64,000 nucleotides of DNA from contig JBAIAA010000510.1 in NCBI GenBank assembly GCA_037893245.1, positions 434,001 to 498,000 of the forward strand, in the 5' to 3' direction. The stretch is from Crossaster papposus. Lineage: Eukaryota > Echinodermata > Asteroidea > Velatida > Solasteridae. The notes under the pieces were generated by a model. That model searched no databases. It worked only from the letters and a program-made list of their open reading frames with translations, and was not told where the DNA came from. The translations under genes and the position numbers were made by a program. Below are positions 45,142 through 58,408 of this stretch, one piece after another; position 1 is the stretch's first letter, and the number at the start of each line of letters is the position of its first letter.

Positions 45142-45494
45142 AGGTAGGATACACCATTTGCGAAATCGCAACATTTTACTACCGAATTATTAGGAAATAT
45201 CCCACTTATTTGTAGGTAAATAATGATTGTAGGCATCCAGCAAATAGATTGTGCTAGATATCCTTTAATTGTTCTGAAAATTTGAATTATATATATTAAA
45301 AAAAACACAGGAACAATATAAGAACTACTGCCCGACGCCGGTTGAAAACGAGTATTGTTTTTCTTGCTTTTCTCAGCATCCATGATTGTAAAACTCCGGA
45401 CAAGTCAGTTAAACAATGTTTACTATAAAATACAACCCTCCAAAATGTACCCATTCTTGATAATTCAAGCAATTGCTGATGGTGTATCCTACCT
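45142..45494. repeat. TTAA MITE M2 (copy B of M1)
   Basis: AGGTAGGATACACCAT and its complement flank it; left target TTCA (mutated), right TTAA at 45495-45498. Confidence 0.8.
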
Positions 45495-47544
45495 TTAAAA
45501 TCTTTTAAAGGGCACATTGTTCAAATATATCCAAGACATCAAAAATGTTTTACTTATTGTCAGTTGTACATTTGTATTGTTTGAAAGCAGCAAAAGTTCT
45601 CAAAAATCTAAAGAAAAGTGCTTGACAACTAACCTGACGAACGTTTAGTTCTGTGAATGATATTTATTCCAAGAAAAAAATATTCTTAGATTTCGATATT
45701 GAACCAACTGGGACTCTGGGACACATCTTTAGACTACTTCAAATTCTTCAAAATGACGCATGCCAGAGAAATAATTTCACAGGGAGTTTATAGGGTCATT
45801 AATATGTTTACATAATTTGGTGCGAGTTCTAGTACTACAACACTGAATGAATAATTTCAATTATATTTTCTGGTTTTTTTAAAGAATTTTGAAAGCCGGT
45901 ATTCGGTGCCCATTATGATGAGGGACGAGTATTTAGTGGAATCAACAGAAGTTTTGAATCGGGAGAACTTGGCAGACGAGCAGCTCAAAGGTTCAGTGAT
46001 ATCGAACGAATGACAGGTAAGATAGAAATGCACGCACGTGTGAATGCATGTGCGGATATTTCACGCGTACTGTGAACCTGTGAACCATTGACGTCCACAG
46101 GATGCGGGAAGAGGTTACAGATTGTAGACTTGCGCACGCCCAAAGTCCGTTTTGCCATTTTTGCAAGATCTTTAGAGAAAAAATGGGGTGAGGATTATCT
46201 TTTTTTTAAATGAAGAGGAACTCTTTGAGAAGCCCAGAATCAAAATTTGAGTTTAAAACAAGTTTCTGGAAGTGAGAAAAGTGAGTATTTCGACATTTTC
46301 CCAACTACACAAATACAAAGGAATAGGTAGGACTGTGTTGTTTTTTGTCGTCACTTTTTCTCAAAAATGTTGGTCATCTGAAAAATCATATCAGAGTTTT
46401 CAATTGTGGAGTGGCCTCGTGGCCAGGAGCATTGAATTCGTGGTCTGCTGGTAATTCTGCAGGTTGTGGGTTCAACTGCTGTGGGAGACCTACTACCCGC
46501 TGGGTTGCAACTTGATGTAACGGCAAAGTCTCAAGTCGTGGTGCTTCAGAAGATGACATTGACAGGGACAGGCTCCGTGGCATGCCTTCCTTACACGTCT
46601 ATGAGGGAGAAACGGACTTAGGACAAGACTGCTACATTTTGCCACCGATTCAGTACCCAAACGGTAAATATTGCCATGTATATGTGACTAATGAACGTAA
46701 TCAATAAGAGAACAGGCCATTAGATAATCTAGCTGGATTTTGACACATCTTTATGAGTAAACACATGCACTCCTCCTATGTCTAGCCTAGTCTGGTTCCT
46801 AGACTTCATAATGGTGTCCAGTAACCTGCAGCGAATCTTGCGTACCTCAGGGGACATCCCTCCTGAGATATGCAAATGATATGCATGAAGTGTATATGTC
46901 TGAATCCCGCCTCGTAAATTCAAAATCACAACGGTAATGTTTGTGCGCAACCAACCTATAGATTGCAAAATGGAAATAGGCATGGAGCTATGAATGTGCA
47001 ATTTTAGTAATATGAGCTTCGATTCTTACTAAATTTGAATTCTGAATTCTTACTGAATTCTTACTAAATTAATCTCTGGCAAATACCAATAAATATTGCT
47101 CAGACTCGACCATTTGACTTACGACTCAGACTCGGACTCTACCTGTTTGATTCAGGACTCGCACTCAAGACTCGACAGTGGTGACTGGAACTCTAACTCC
47201 GAGTCTGACTCAATGTTTGGTGACTCAAACCCAAGTCTCCCCTAACTCACTTGCTGCAACCGAGCGAGAGGAGAACTTGTGCTTGGAGTCAGATGAACAT
47301 TTGTTAGTCCCAATGAAAACACCAGACTATTCATATTGAATACATGTAGCTAAATTTTGTTTCTTTCCCCATATGTTTTGTAGGTAAGTGGTACCTGAAA
47401 ATAGGTCACGATAAAGTGAGTGAGAAAGATTTGACAACTAAGGAGCAAATGAAGGCCTGGTCCCTTGGTCATGGTGATCAACCAACGTCAGATAGACTCC
47501 TGCAGTGCCTACAAGGCATAATTCCTGGTAGGTGATCCGTTTAA

Positions 47545-47930
47545 AGGTGGGATACACCATTGGTAATTGCTTGAATTATAATGAATGGGTGGATTTTTTG
47601 GGGGGGGGTTGTATTTTATAGTAAATATTGTTTGACTGACCTGTTCGAAGTTTTACAATCATGGTTGCCAAGAAAAGTACAAAAAACAGTGTTTATTTTC
47701 AACCGGCGTCGGGCAGTTATTCTTATGTTATTTGTGTTTTTTTCGCCATCGCCGTCTGGCGATCGCGATTTTTTCTTTATAGAATTCTTTTTTTCAGAAT
47801 AATTACAGAATATATAGCGCAATAATTTTGCTGGATGCCTAGAATCATTATTTACTTTCAGATAAGTAAGATATTTCTTAATAATTCGGTAGTAAATTTG
47901 TTCGATATCTGCAAATGGTGTATTCTACCT
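47545..47930. repeat. TTAA MITE M5 (copy B of M4)
   Basis: The left end AGGTGGGATACACCAT follows TTAA (47541-47544). The right end TATTCTACCT is followed by TTAT. It matches 24617-25000. Confidence 0.8.
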
Positions 47931-47965
47931 TTATAACTCCATCGATCTTATTACTGTGTAAAAAC

Positions 47966-48322
47966 TATAGATAACAATAATAATATTTATAAAGTGCACA
48001 TATCCAACAATACTGGCGCTTGTGTCGCAACAATATTATTACCCCTGCTCATTGGGCCCACGAAACATTCCAAATACCAACTCGGCTACCTGGGGAGTAT
48101 ACAGCTCGATGCAGCCATTTCACCGCAAGGCAGCAATAAATCAATCCCAGAAACCATCTCTGCCATCACAGGTACCCATTTTACTCCAGGGTGGAGAGAA
48201 GCAATGAGTGACAACAACCCCAGGCTGGACTTGAACCCACAACCTGCAGATTTACACGCAGATTTACCCGCAAATCACAAATTCAATTCCCCAGACTACG
48301 AGGCCATAGCACCCCATTTAGG
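47966..48322 (-). repeat. tRNA-derived SINE, minus orientation, copy B
   Basis: It is almost identical to 25036-25392, including the antisense open frame, which again is not a gene. Confidence 0.75.
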
Positions 48323-49393
48323 AAATCTAAATGTGACCAGCAATCAATTTTATGATGCATCGCGCGTCGTATCCCTACAATGCGTCGCAGCTGCGACACG
48401 TCCTGCAAGTTTTTTACAAAACACATTGACGTGTCATAGGTGTAATTTATAGCACACAACTGTATATATTGTATATAACGGTGGGATAAAACAAAAGTCG
48501 ATCACAAATTTGTTACAAGTATATCCAGTGAAGTGGCAGCCTATTGAAATGGAACGAAGCATCCATTCAAAAATGTTCATCCGATGTTTTAGTTGCCCTT
48601 TCATCAAGTTGCCGTGATTACCTCTGGATATTAAACCGAAAAAGATCTTTTACACTTGTTATTACCGTTGCAGGTCTGAAGCCACTTTTCATTCACACCG
48701 ATACTTGCGTGACTACCACCACGGCTACTCTACTGCGACATGGTCGGCCCTGGGCTTGGCGTGCTCGTTGGCGGTAACGGGGTCGGGGCCAAGTCCTCGG
48801 ATGAGATCGGCCACATAGCAGCTAACATGATACTGAAGGGAGAGTGGCACTATGACATGCCGAGAGAGAAGTTTAGAGTGAAGTGGAAACCGAACTGAGA
48901 GGTCATGGTGCTCATATTTAAAATCCTAGGAATCCTAGAATTCTGATCAAAAGTATCAAATGCTTTATACTTGCAGTTAATTGCACAGCCGAATGGTTTA
49001 TAACAATAGAGTCTATTATGTTAGCCCCGACCCAACCTTAAAAAAAATGGAGTAAGCACTGCAAATCTGAAGCATTTACTTCTTTTAATTCATACCAAAT
49101 GGAGCAAATGCTAATATTCTACCTTAATTTGTTATTCATACAGATGCTATTAAATGCTTAAAAATTAGCAATTGAAGCACAAAATTCAATTTTGTATTTA
49201 TTCATCGACTCTAGCTGGGTTTGAACCTTGGACCTCGAGTTAAGCCGCACTGAGCTTTAAAGTATATGAACATTTTATTAAAAATGAATATTGAAACGAG
49301 TATAAAATTTGTTTGAAACAACATAAAATGGGTAAATATGTTTATTCAGTAACGATATGTTTAAATGCCAGTAGTAGTACAGCGGACATTTAA

Positions 49394-49735
49394 AGGTAGG
49401 ATGCATTGCTTAAATTATCATGAATGGGTGGATTTGGAGGGGTTGTATTTTATAGTAAATATCGTTTAACTGACCTGTTCGAAGTTTTACAATCATGGAT
49501 TGGATGCCGAGAAAAGCAAGAAAAACTGCATTCTTTTTCAACCGATGTCGGGCAGTTATTCTTATTTTTTTTTTCGCATTCGCCAGTGGGCGATTGTGAA
49601 TTTGTTTGTACAAATAAAATTTGTTCGCAAACAATTACACGATATCTACCGTAATTATTTTTCTGGATGCCTAGAATCATTATTTTCTTTTAAATAAGTA
49701 CGATATTTATTAGTACATCGATAGTACATTGTACA
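49394..49735. repeat. One-ended TTAA MITE M7 (copy B of M6)
   Basis: Starts TTAA then AGGTAGGATGCATTGC. The right end is missing as in copy A. Confidence 0.65.
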
Positions 49736-50010
49736 ACTAATTAACTGCATTAAATCGTATTGAAACAGTCTAGAATTAAACACCAAATGTACTTCAGTTA
49801 TTGCGACAAAAATCGAGTGTGGAATAAAAAAAAACACGCAATAAAACAAGTTCTATAAAAATATTACTTTTGATTAATTGTTTTTCATGTAGTTTTTATG
49901 TCTGTTTGTAATGTGTTTTGAAACCCTAATGTAAGACGCTAAACAAATATTAATGACATTGAATATTTTCCCTTTTTAATACGACTACTGTTTCAGCAAT
50001 TATTTATTAT

Positions 50011-50844
50011 TTATTCGGGGTAAAGGAGGAAGCCACTAAATGAGGTCTCGTGATAGGTGGAACCACTATACACCCTACCGGCCATGGTAAGCCCCACCGT
50101 GTCTCCTCGCTGCAGAACCAGCACCGCGCTCCCAGACACCTGCTCATAGTGACTTGCATCACTGCTCCAGCCAGAGACAACAGAGTCGTCGTTCTTCCGG
50201 AGATTAACGTACAGGTTGCTGCTGCTGCGAGGATATTTGCACACAGAAAACGTAAACACGTAGGTGCCCGGCACAGTACACGTGAACGTGCCGGTCCCGA
50301 GATCAAAGCTGGTACCCGGCAGAAGCGTCTCGGTCTGCTGGAAGGGCAAACGGGTGTTGCTACTCGTAGAGGTATCAGAGGCGCTCGTCCTCACCGCGGT
50401 GAATGCTACCCGCTGGTTGGAGTCGTCTGGTGTCTCCCCTGGCTCACCCTTCTGACCTTTGACACCAGTCTGACCAGGACTTCCGACTACACCCTGCAGA
50501 CCTTTCGGACCTATCTTGCCGGGCTGGCCTATCCCACTGTCACCTTTAGGCCCAGCGTTCCCAAGTGCTCCCCGCTCACCCATTGGACCGATCGGCCCGA
50601 TATCGCCATTTTGACCCGGCTGACCTGCGTCGCCCTTTGACCCCGGCTGGCCGTAGGGTCCGACCTGACCAGGTAAACCTGGTATACCATTTGTGACAGA
50701 AGGTCCCTGGCAGCACATCGGACACGCCTGAGACGCTGGAACGTCACCGTCCGAGGCAACCGGCCCAGTGACGGAAGCTCGGAGCTTGACAGAGTTACCC
50801 AGAAGGAGGGCGATTGAAAGAACGATTGATACCAAGATCTTCAT
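50011..50844 (-). CDS. Secreted collagen-like C1q-domain protein
   Basis: 277 residues. The start at 50844 is chosen because it begins a signal peptide (MKILVSIVLSIALLLG); upstream in-frame codons look like untranslated or intron sequence (TTTGGTATTTAG just before). A short Cys segment (ACPMCC, 40-45) follows, likely for inter-chain disulphides. A Gly-X-Y collagen stretch spans about 53-137 with one broken triplet near 104 (GDSGIGQPG). The globular C1q domain (about 145-277) has FDLGTGTFTCTVPGTYVFTF and ends SFSGFLLYPE. Such proteins trimerise and act outside the cell, often as soluble pattern-recognition lectins; the ligand here is unknown. AATAAA signals overlap the stop. The frame is intact, unlike the disrupted paralogue at 27079-31376. 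Confidence 0.95.
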   Translation of the reverse strand: MKILVSIVLSIALLLGNSVKLRASVTGPVASDGDVPASQACPMCCQGPSVTNGIPGLPGQVGPYGQPGSKGDAGQPGQNGDIGPIGPMGERGALGNAGPKGDSGIGQPGKIGPKGLQGVVGSPGQTGVKGQKGEPGETPDDSNQRVAFTAVRTSASDTSTSSNTRLPFQQTETLLPGTSFDLGTGTFTCTVPGTYVFTFSVCKYPRSSSNLYVNLRKNDDSVVSGWSSDASHYEQVSGSAVLVLQRGDTVGLTMAGRVYSGSTYHETSFSGFLLYPE

Positions 50845-51995
50845 TCTAAATACCAAAAGTAGACAATATAAATCACAAAAGGGACTAATTTTATTAAACG
50901 AAAAAAAGAAGCAAAAAACATAAATAATGAATTGAAAGGTTCTCGGGTAGAGCGCATACAAAATAATTTCAGATGTTCGTTTTGGTCGTTTTTTTTTTTG
51001 AAGCGGCAAAACAAAATTTGACAGAACAACTTTTTTTCAGGGAGAGATTTCGTACGGGTTTGAATCAAGCTATAAAGTAGGGCCAACCCTACCTCTTATT
51101 TTCTCCAGAAATTAATTGTAACTGCGCTTTAATTTCGTCCGCAAACATCGTCGAGCTCAATTCTTGATTCTCAATTTCAAAAATTACAAAGGGATTTTTA
51201 TTAAAGTTGCAGTATAATTTTAATTAGAGCATTGCGATTCGTCATAAATTAATGTGTTGTTTTGGGTATTTTTTTATTTGTTTTATTTTAATAGATATAT
51301 ACGCTGTTGTTATTGCATTTTATTATGTTTACTATCAAACATTATGGTTAATTGTTTTATTTAAATAACCAAGAGTGTTAAAACAAACAACAAAAAACAC
51401 CCCATCTTTTTTTTTTATTATTCAATTTCGAACGCCCCGTGAAACGAATTTTACGATTTTAGGAGGAATCAGAACGGTATACAAATTGCAATAATACTTG
51501 ATCTCGAATAGAATTCATTGCTAACTATTATTTTTAATTGAGAAATGAGCTAGGCGATGTTCGGGGATCAAAAGTAAAGTGTCGTTATAAGAATGTGTAA
51601 GGCAAGTGTTAAAATACCTGGGGAAGATATAATATCCTGAATGAAAAACTATGTAAATACGGTAATATTTCATAATTTGTCTCCCTGATTGTTCAGCTAT
51701 AGCTTAACGTCAGTGGTTTTGTGGCGATGTTCAAAAATATAACGTTACATGTATTTGTTTTTTGTTTTTAATACAGTAAGGCCTACCTTGCAATAGTGTT
51801 CCTAGTCAGAGCTCAACCGACGTAGAAATCTTAGTGACTGAAGTTGAATGTCACCTAAAAATAATACAAAGAAAACAAATATCTTTGATCACAACACTTT
51901 AAGTCATTTGTTGACAAAAATGGGGGGAAACAAGACGAGTCCGTGGATGCAAAGAAGGAATATAGTACGTTCGACTTTTGCCCCTACCGTTTTAA
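50845..51995. other. 5' flank of the C1q gene; no other gene seen
   Basis: AT-rich sequence with poly-T runs. It probably contains the C1q promoter and possibly a non-coding first exon (an acceptor-like TTTGGTATTTAG lies just upstream of the ATG). No TATA or CCAAT arrangement stands out. Confidence 0.4.
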
Positions 51996-52611
51996 ATAAG
52001 ACTTAAGAGTTTGCATGGTGGAAAAATCAATAGAATGGGAGGTTTGCGGTAACACCATATGGGTTGTGGATGGTGCTGAGTTCAGTGGACCATTGAGGTA
52101 GGCGATTCTGGAATAGGATACGCGGCAGATTTTGACAGGATGCTAACAGTAACAGATGCTTGGTAGGATGCTGGGGTAGGCTGTTTGTGCTCATTAAAGC
52201 ATGTCAGAAGAATGGTGGAACAGTACCAAGGGTATACATGTATAGGGGACCCTAAGTACGTGAACAGCCTTTTACAACCATTTACGTGGACAGCGGAGCA
52301 GAGAGTTTAATATACTCTGACACAACCTACTCTATTCACGAGTTTTGTTTAAAACATACTTTTGTAAGAACCACTAATCAAGAAGGAATACAAACATTAA
52401 TTTCACCTCAAGACTTGAAAAGCCTGTTTCCATCTGTCATAGAAACTTACCTTGTAAATATCGTTCTTGCGTTCAGGTCTCTCTCTGGCTGTCCTGTCGA
52501 AGGCGAAGATAAGTTGCGGTCGTTGTGAGGAATGAAGCGCGCGCTCCTGCCTTAAAACTTGCCAGTGATTTCCTGAGCAGTGACTGAGGAACGTTGCCCG
52601 GTTTCTGATTG

Positions 52612-53068
52612 GCCCCTAGTGCGCTGTCAATTACACACCACTGACTCGTTTAATATTCATAAACGGGAGTTATGTTAATGTAGTTGCAGTCACCGACACT
52701 GGGAAATGAACACATCTTATTAATGGACATTTTATAGACGTCGATGACATGTTCAAACGCGTGTCCCCTAGTGCGCTGTCAATCACGCACCACTGACTCG
52801 TTAAAAATGTATGAACGGGAGTTATGTAAATGCAACTTTTAGTCACCGACGTTGGGAAATGAACACATCTTATTGGTGCACGTATTATAGATGTCGGTGA
52901 CACGTTCAAACGCGTGGCCCCTTGTGCGCTGTCAATCTCGCACCACTGACTCGTTCAATATTCATGAACGGGAGTTATGTAAATGAAACTTTCAGTCACC
53001 GACACTGTGAAATGAACACATCTTATCGGTGGACGTTTTATAGACGTTGATGACGCGTTCAAACGCGT
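52612..53068. repeat. Tandem array, 152-bp unit, three copies
   Basis: Same unit as 1803-2412, with starts near 52614, 52764 and 52916. One unit fewer than in P1. Confidence 0.85.
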
Positions 53069-56000
53069 GCTTTGTGATTGACACTCACAACTGACCAATG
53101 AAAGGAAGACAGATGAGATTCGATGGTTTGCATGGCGAAAAGGCAATGGAGGTTCGAACTTAGATCACGTGTACGTGTAGCGGTTTGCATTTTTTTCTTC
53201 GGCAGTCAGCTATGCGTAAACGAATATTCATAGTAAACAACAATGGCAACTAATCTATTATTAAAAAAACACCAAAATAACCGCTGTCGTTAACTAACTC
53301 GCCAATAGCCTATTTGGTCGAGAGGTGAGCTATGGATCGAAAGGTCTGTGGTTCGAGTCCGACTGTTGTTAACGTTTATCGTTTTCTTCGCCAATTTTCT
53401 TGTGGAATATCTTAACCAGAGAGCAAGGCTAAAGGAAAAACCGGGTTTGATAGATAAGTGCCTTGACACATATTTTATTGTTACTTCCCCAATGAAAGAC
53501 CACTCGAACCACTGACTTGTTGAGTGACTAACTATGATTGGTGGATAGAAACATGACGTAAACCGGTCGTGATTTGTTCAGTGTTCAGTTTGTGTTGTAT
53601 GTAGAGCCCCTTTATGAAACAAACACTAGCCACGATATTATTAAAGGGAACCTATTATACCAAAAGATTAAGAAAACAAATTGTCGAGTTCCATGATCTC
53701 TACGCTCTACATTAAGTTTTAAAAATACTATTTTGCGAATGTTTTGAAATGTTGTTAAATTTAATGCATTATGGGGTTTAATGTCAAAGCCGCTAGAACA
53801 CTAAAGTTATCATAATATGTTTCTACTGATTTGTAGTTCACTGCGGTTCTGTTTGTTTGTTTGTTTGTTTTTGTTTTGTTTTTAAGGGGGGGGGGGCTTC
53901 ATTATTATTATTATGTAACTTACTTAATTTAGCACAAGAGATGCATACAGTTATAAATGGTTTAGCCTCAGGTATAATGTTTAACTGTTTGGGAGGCGCC
54001 CAGAAAAAAAACCACGGGCTTCTAAACTGGTAACCTGTTTAACTGAGCAAGGCATTTTTGTGCAAAGCCAAAGTTGTGCTTAGCAGCTCAATGAAACTGG
54101 CCCCTAGAGCTTTGGAGGAAATACAGACCGGAAATGAAGTCACGTACCAGACAAAATAACATGAACTTGATGAACTCTGCGCATGCGGCCCCTGCACATC
54201 CGGGTCACTCCAATATTGACTCTTACTGGTTCGTCGCGAAACTCGGCGGTTATCGAGCTCAAACGCGACCCAAGAACACACCACCTATAATATTATAAAT
54301 TATACGTATTGACCTATCTCATCTCAGCCACGATAACCAACCACACATGTACATGTACTTGCAACAGACTTGCAACAACCAAAATATATTTACATATTAC
54401 ATTTTTACCTGTTTTTATTCTTGCTGGTTTACGGTCACACACGCCCGGATTCACCACTTGAAAAAATAGCTATATACAATACAATTCTTATACTTTTAGC
54501 TTGTCTATGTTTATGACTTTGTTTATGTTTGAATATTATCATATGTTTTGATATTTGATTCAATTCAATTCGCCTTACAAACTTAAATAATTTCTTATGC
54601 ATATTGTACATTACAATATGCATAACGTGGTGATGTACACTTCGGTATTTAAACTTTTACTTCCGATTTGATTGGAAGCGTATTCACGACAAACCATCAT
54701 ATTAAGATACTACAATCTTAAAATTTTTAGTTAGCATTTTTTCTCTATCACTGTGAAAATAGAAATAAACTGTAAAAAGAACTAGAGAATTCCTTCTTTA
54801 ACTCCTAAACCAGGACAATTAACATAAACATGGTATGCCCTATTGAGCGTCTTTACGATGAACACTTCAAATCGTTAACCGATGCGGTATTGGCAATCAT
54901 CCCAACAAATATCTTTACTTTTTACAGCGTTTGCTGCTATCCCTGAATAAATTTATGAACATGTTTCACGATTGGAACAATTTGGGATTGATCAATATTT
55001 AATTATTGTCAATGATTAATTTTAATCGCCTTGGAATTTGAAAACGAAACAACCAGGTATGAAAGCATTTTTATTTTACCGACCTTGAGACAGGCGAAAA
55101 ACAGAGATCAAAACCTGGGATTGATTTGGGTTCAGGAAAAAGATGCTCTGAACATTCCTGTCTGACTCCCGAAGGCGATCGAGCGCTTGAAAAAGCGAAC
55201 AAGCTCCAAGATCAAATAATAAATGATCCAAACTAAGTACTTCCAATGCTTAGTATTTCAATATATTTACAACAAAAACATTAAATGGGATACAATAAAC
55301 GATGAATGTTTATCTAAAAACAAACAAAAATAAATGAACTGTGCAGCGTGGTGACCGCGAATGACTAGCACACCTTAAAACATGCACCTTAAAGGACATT
55401 CCTCAGCTCCCTTCGTGGACCACTGCGCACTAATCCCTGATTTGCATAAGACAAGCACCATTTCCAATAACGATCTCACACTTCCGATGAGATAATAATT
55501 GTCTTTTATATCAGTGCCAAAGATAATTTATCTTTCCCCAATCTTGTTTAGCACCTTGGCGATCTTATTAGGGCTAATTTTTGAGAGTTTTATGTCCAGG
55601 AAGTTGATTACAACAATCGTAGTTTGGGATTTTTATTTGTTTTTGTTAACAACAATTATTAACTTTTTTTCTTCCGAGATTAAAAACGGATGACGCATAA
55701 ACACGCCACGAGCTAGGCCAGAAATGTCTGTCAGCAGCGAGCAAGGGCGGGAATGTCATGGTGTGCTTCCCGATACATTCGGCCGAACCTGCGTCGGGTC
55801 GAGTTTCGTTATTAAAAAATAACCCCGCGCCTCGGCTCGGTGAATGTTACAATAATCCCGGCGCGAACTGGTTAAGTCGTTGGAAAACTTTTCTGTTATT
55901 AATTTGTGGTTTGGAGGATTTTTTTGTTGCCCCTAAGGGAAAACAAAAACAACCAAACTTGCAACTCAATGTGCTTTAAGGTGCGAAGCGGAACTGGGCA

Positions 56001-57076
56001 CAGGGCATAGTGGAGACAACTGCACAATATTAGATAATGGGTGATTTTTTTTTCAGATTTATTGATATTTGTAATCTTTGCTATGCCTAATAACTATATT
56101 TGATTAAGAAATATTATGGAAATAGTCGAATGAAAGTGCTTTTACAGGGAAAACAATTGACAAATTTTCATATCATGTTCAAAACTCAAAATTTCAAAGT
56201 CCTTTTTCTCAACATTTTACTTTTGCGACATATTGATAAATGTGAACTTTAAACATTCATAACTTGTTCACGGAATGTCCGATTGAAGCACAACATACAG
56301 TATTGTAAGGAGGATTTTATTCTCTTTTCTGATACCCGACAATTCTCATTTCAACCTCTGCCCAGTTCCGTCTTATTTTGCCAGAACCCCTCACTAATGA
56401 GCCCATGACAAATGTGTGGTATAATGGCATCCCAGCTGCTATGGACTGGGGGTGAGGGTGGGGTAGATACTTCTGCATGGAATTGGTTATCATGATGTTG
56501 TCATGATTGATCATAACATCATGACTATCGATATGCACCCTCGCATCTATCTATCAGTAGATTTGTCACAGTATTAAGTACCTTTTATTAACATGCAATT
56601 TGACTAACAATTTCATTAATTGTTTTTTATTGTATCATTGTGAACATTCATGTTGATATGTTTTTATTGCTTTTGAAGAATAATGGGAAACTGGGTAACA
56701 AACAAAAAATTGAAGGAGCGTTTTTTTGTGGTAACAGCCGATGTATGCAGTAACACGTTTAGCTGCTCATCATACGAAAGAAGAAGAGGCATCGGTTAAA
56801 TCTGAAGCATTCAAATTTACAAAAAGGTGAAAAATAAATTGTGTAATTGTTTTTTTTTGCAGATGTTCAATTTGAAGTAGTCTGTGTCAGGAGAGTGCAG
56901 TCGGTATTACCCACTGTTGTCTCGACACCAGACTTCAGGCTAGACTTTATTTGTACATCTTAGGAACAATTCAAAATACTGTTGCTGTCATCACTGACGC
57001 CACATGTGAACATTGCTCTAAAATGCAATTTTACCAGCAATTTTTTGTTTAACCTTTCAAATTACTTCTAGAAAAA

Positions 57077-58408
57077 AAGACTGTCAAGGATGATGCCCGA
57101 TTTAGTTTCTTCCAGATACACTCTTTGTTTTTCTTTCTGTTTTATATATTTCCCCTGTAGACCATTGTACGAAGTTTGTCCTTTTATGCTTGTTCGACAC
57201 AAAATTTGAATACGCTGTGGAAACTCTCGTCTTGTATTGTGTTATTTACTGATCCTAGTTTGCTGAATAAATTGTGCCGTAGTCAGGCGATGAAAATATA
57301 TAGACCCCCGCGAAATTAAAAAAAACACACAGAGATTGTTAATTGCGAGCGACACGACATTTTGGAGCTACGTAAAGATAAGTTTTGAGACCAGCAATGG
57401 TCGTGAGACATTGGGATCCAGGCTAACAGGACCCTATCTGACTGTAAGTATGGTCATTTGTGTGATATGCCAATGTTTTGATGAATTAAAGTTTATGGTG
57501 AATTTTCATTAATTACCTGGATTTAATTGAGGTATAGCCTGGTTATTACTTATTATTCGCTAAATTTGATTGCGGATAAGTAGATGAATTGTTTATGATA
57601 ATGAGTCGTCGTTGTAATATAAGAAGTGAAGTTTCATGGTTTTGTCTTTCAAGAAATATGAAGTTCAATGAGAATGTACTCGTTCAGTAGCATAGTGTTC
57701 ATAGAAATCGGAGAAGAGTTTGTGCTGGGGATTATTTTGTATTTTGTTAATAATTATCTGTTGTAGACGGCACATTTGCTTGGATACAGTCAAAAACAGT
57801 GACACCGGAACAGACGAGAAAACACAGATCCGTGAGCCGGGTGTCAGGTGCCAGGAGCCAACAAGGTGCAAGAGGGTGTGGACAGCGATTGACCGCCGTT
57901 GCATTGAAGCAAGCAGAGCGTGACCGTCCATCACCAGTCACCAAGGGCGATAGCCGTCACAAACAGGGATCACGAGAGCCAAGTAGGCGCAGGGCATTCG
58001 TCCGACAAACCGCGGTAATTTAAATATATTCCGTAATATAGTTGTGTATAGTTAGCCACGTTTAGTTTTGGCTATTGTTCTTCCTTTGTGTTTTGTTATT
58101 GTTATTTATTATTCAGAGTAATTATATATTTGGTTTACATATAAACACACATATCTCTATCTAGAGCGGTATACATAGATTTAAGGCTAATAAGGTTAAT
58201 AACCAGGAGTTAGTTTCAGTTTTGTAACGACTTGTGATTATTGTAAATAAATTGATGTAAATGATTTTGTAAATATACAAGATTTTTGAGAGCTTCTCTT
58301 ATTGTCCTATGCAAGTGGTTTAGGGTTTGCAAACGGGGATCGCTTTAAATGTAATCAATATTTTCATCCGGTTGTGACAGGGACGTTTTAGGTATAAACT
58401 CTGGGAGA
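57077..58408 (+). mobile_element. LTR-like insertion in P2
   Basis: P1 is continuous at this point (6250-6300). The inserted DNA begins TGTCAAGG (57082) and an internal boundary ends TTGTGACA (58379), giving TG...CA ends of an LTR about 1.3 kb long. It contains a donor-like GTAAGT near 57446 and AATAAATTGATG near 58246. A clean 5-bp target duplication is not visible (AAGAC against GGGAC), so a solo LTR is only a suggestion. The 74-codon frame inside has no known domain. Confidence 0.35.

Larger units (their letters stand above)
44979..48896 (+). pseudogene. FAD-dependent sarcosine/amine oxidase-like gene, copy B
   Basis: Exon 1 (44979 to about 45112) reads CVVGAGLWGSAAAKYC and then hits a stop caused by a 2-base deletion (TGCTGAG versus TGCTCAGAG in A). 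Exon 2 (45895-46016) has KPVFGAHYDEGR. Exon 3 is deleted together with most of the SINE: the SINE head runs directly into exon 4 at about 46475. Exon 4 (about 46476-46662) has LQLDVTAKSQVVVL and then a shift before MPSLHVYEG. Exon 5 (47394-47529) is complete, GKWYLKIGHDKVSEKD to GIIPG. Exon 6 (48670-48896) has an 8-base deletion after CVTTTT. It cannot encode a working flavoenzyme, yet preserves exon parts that A lost. Confidence 0.88.
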
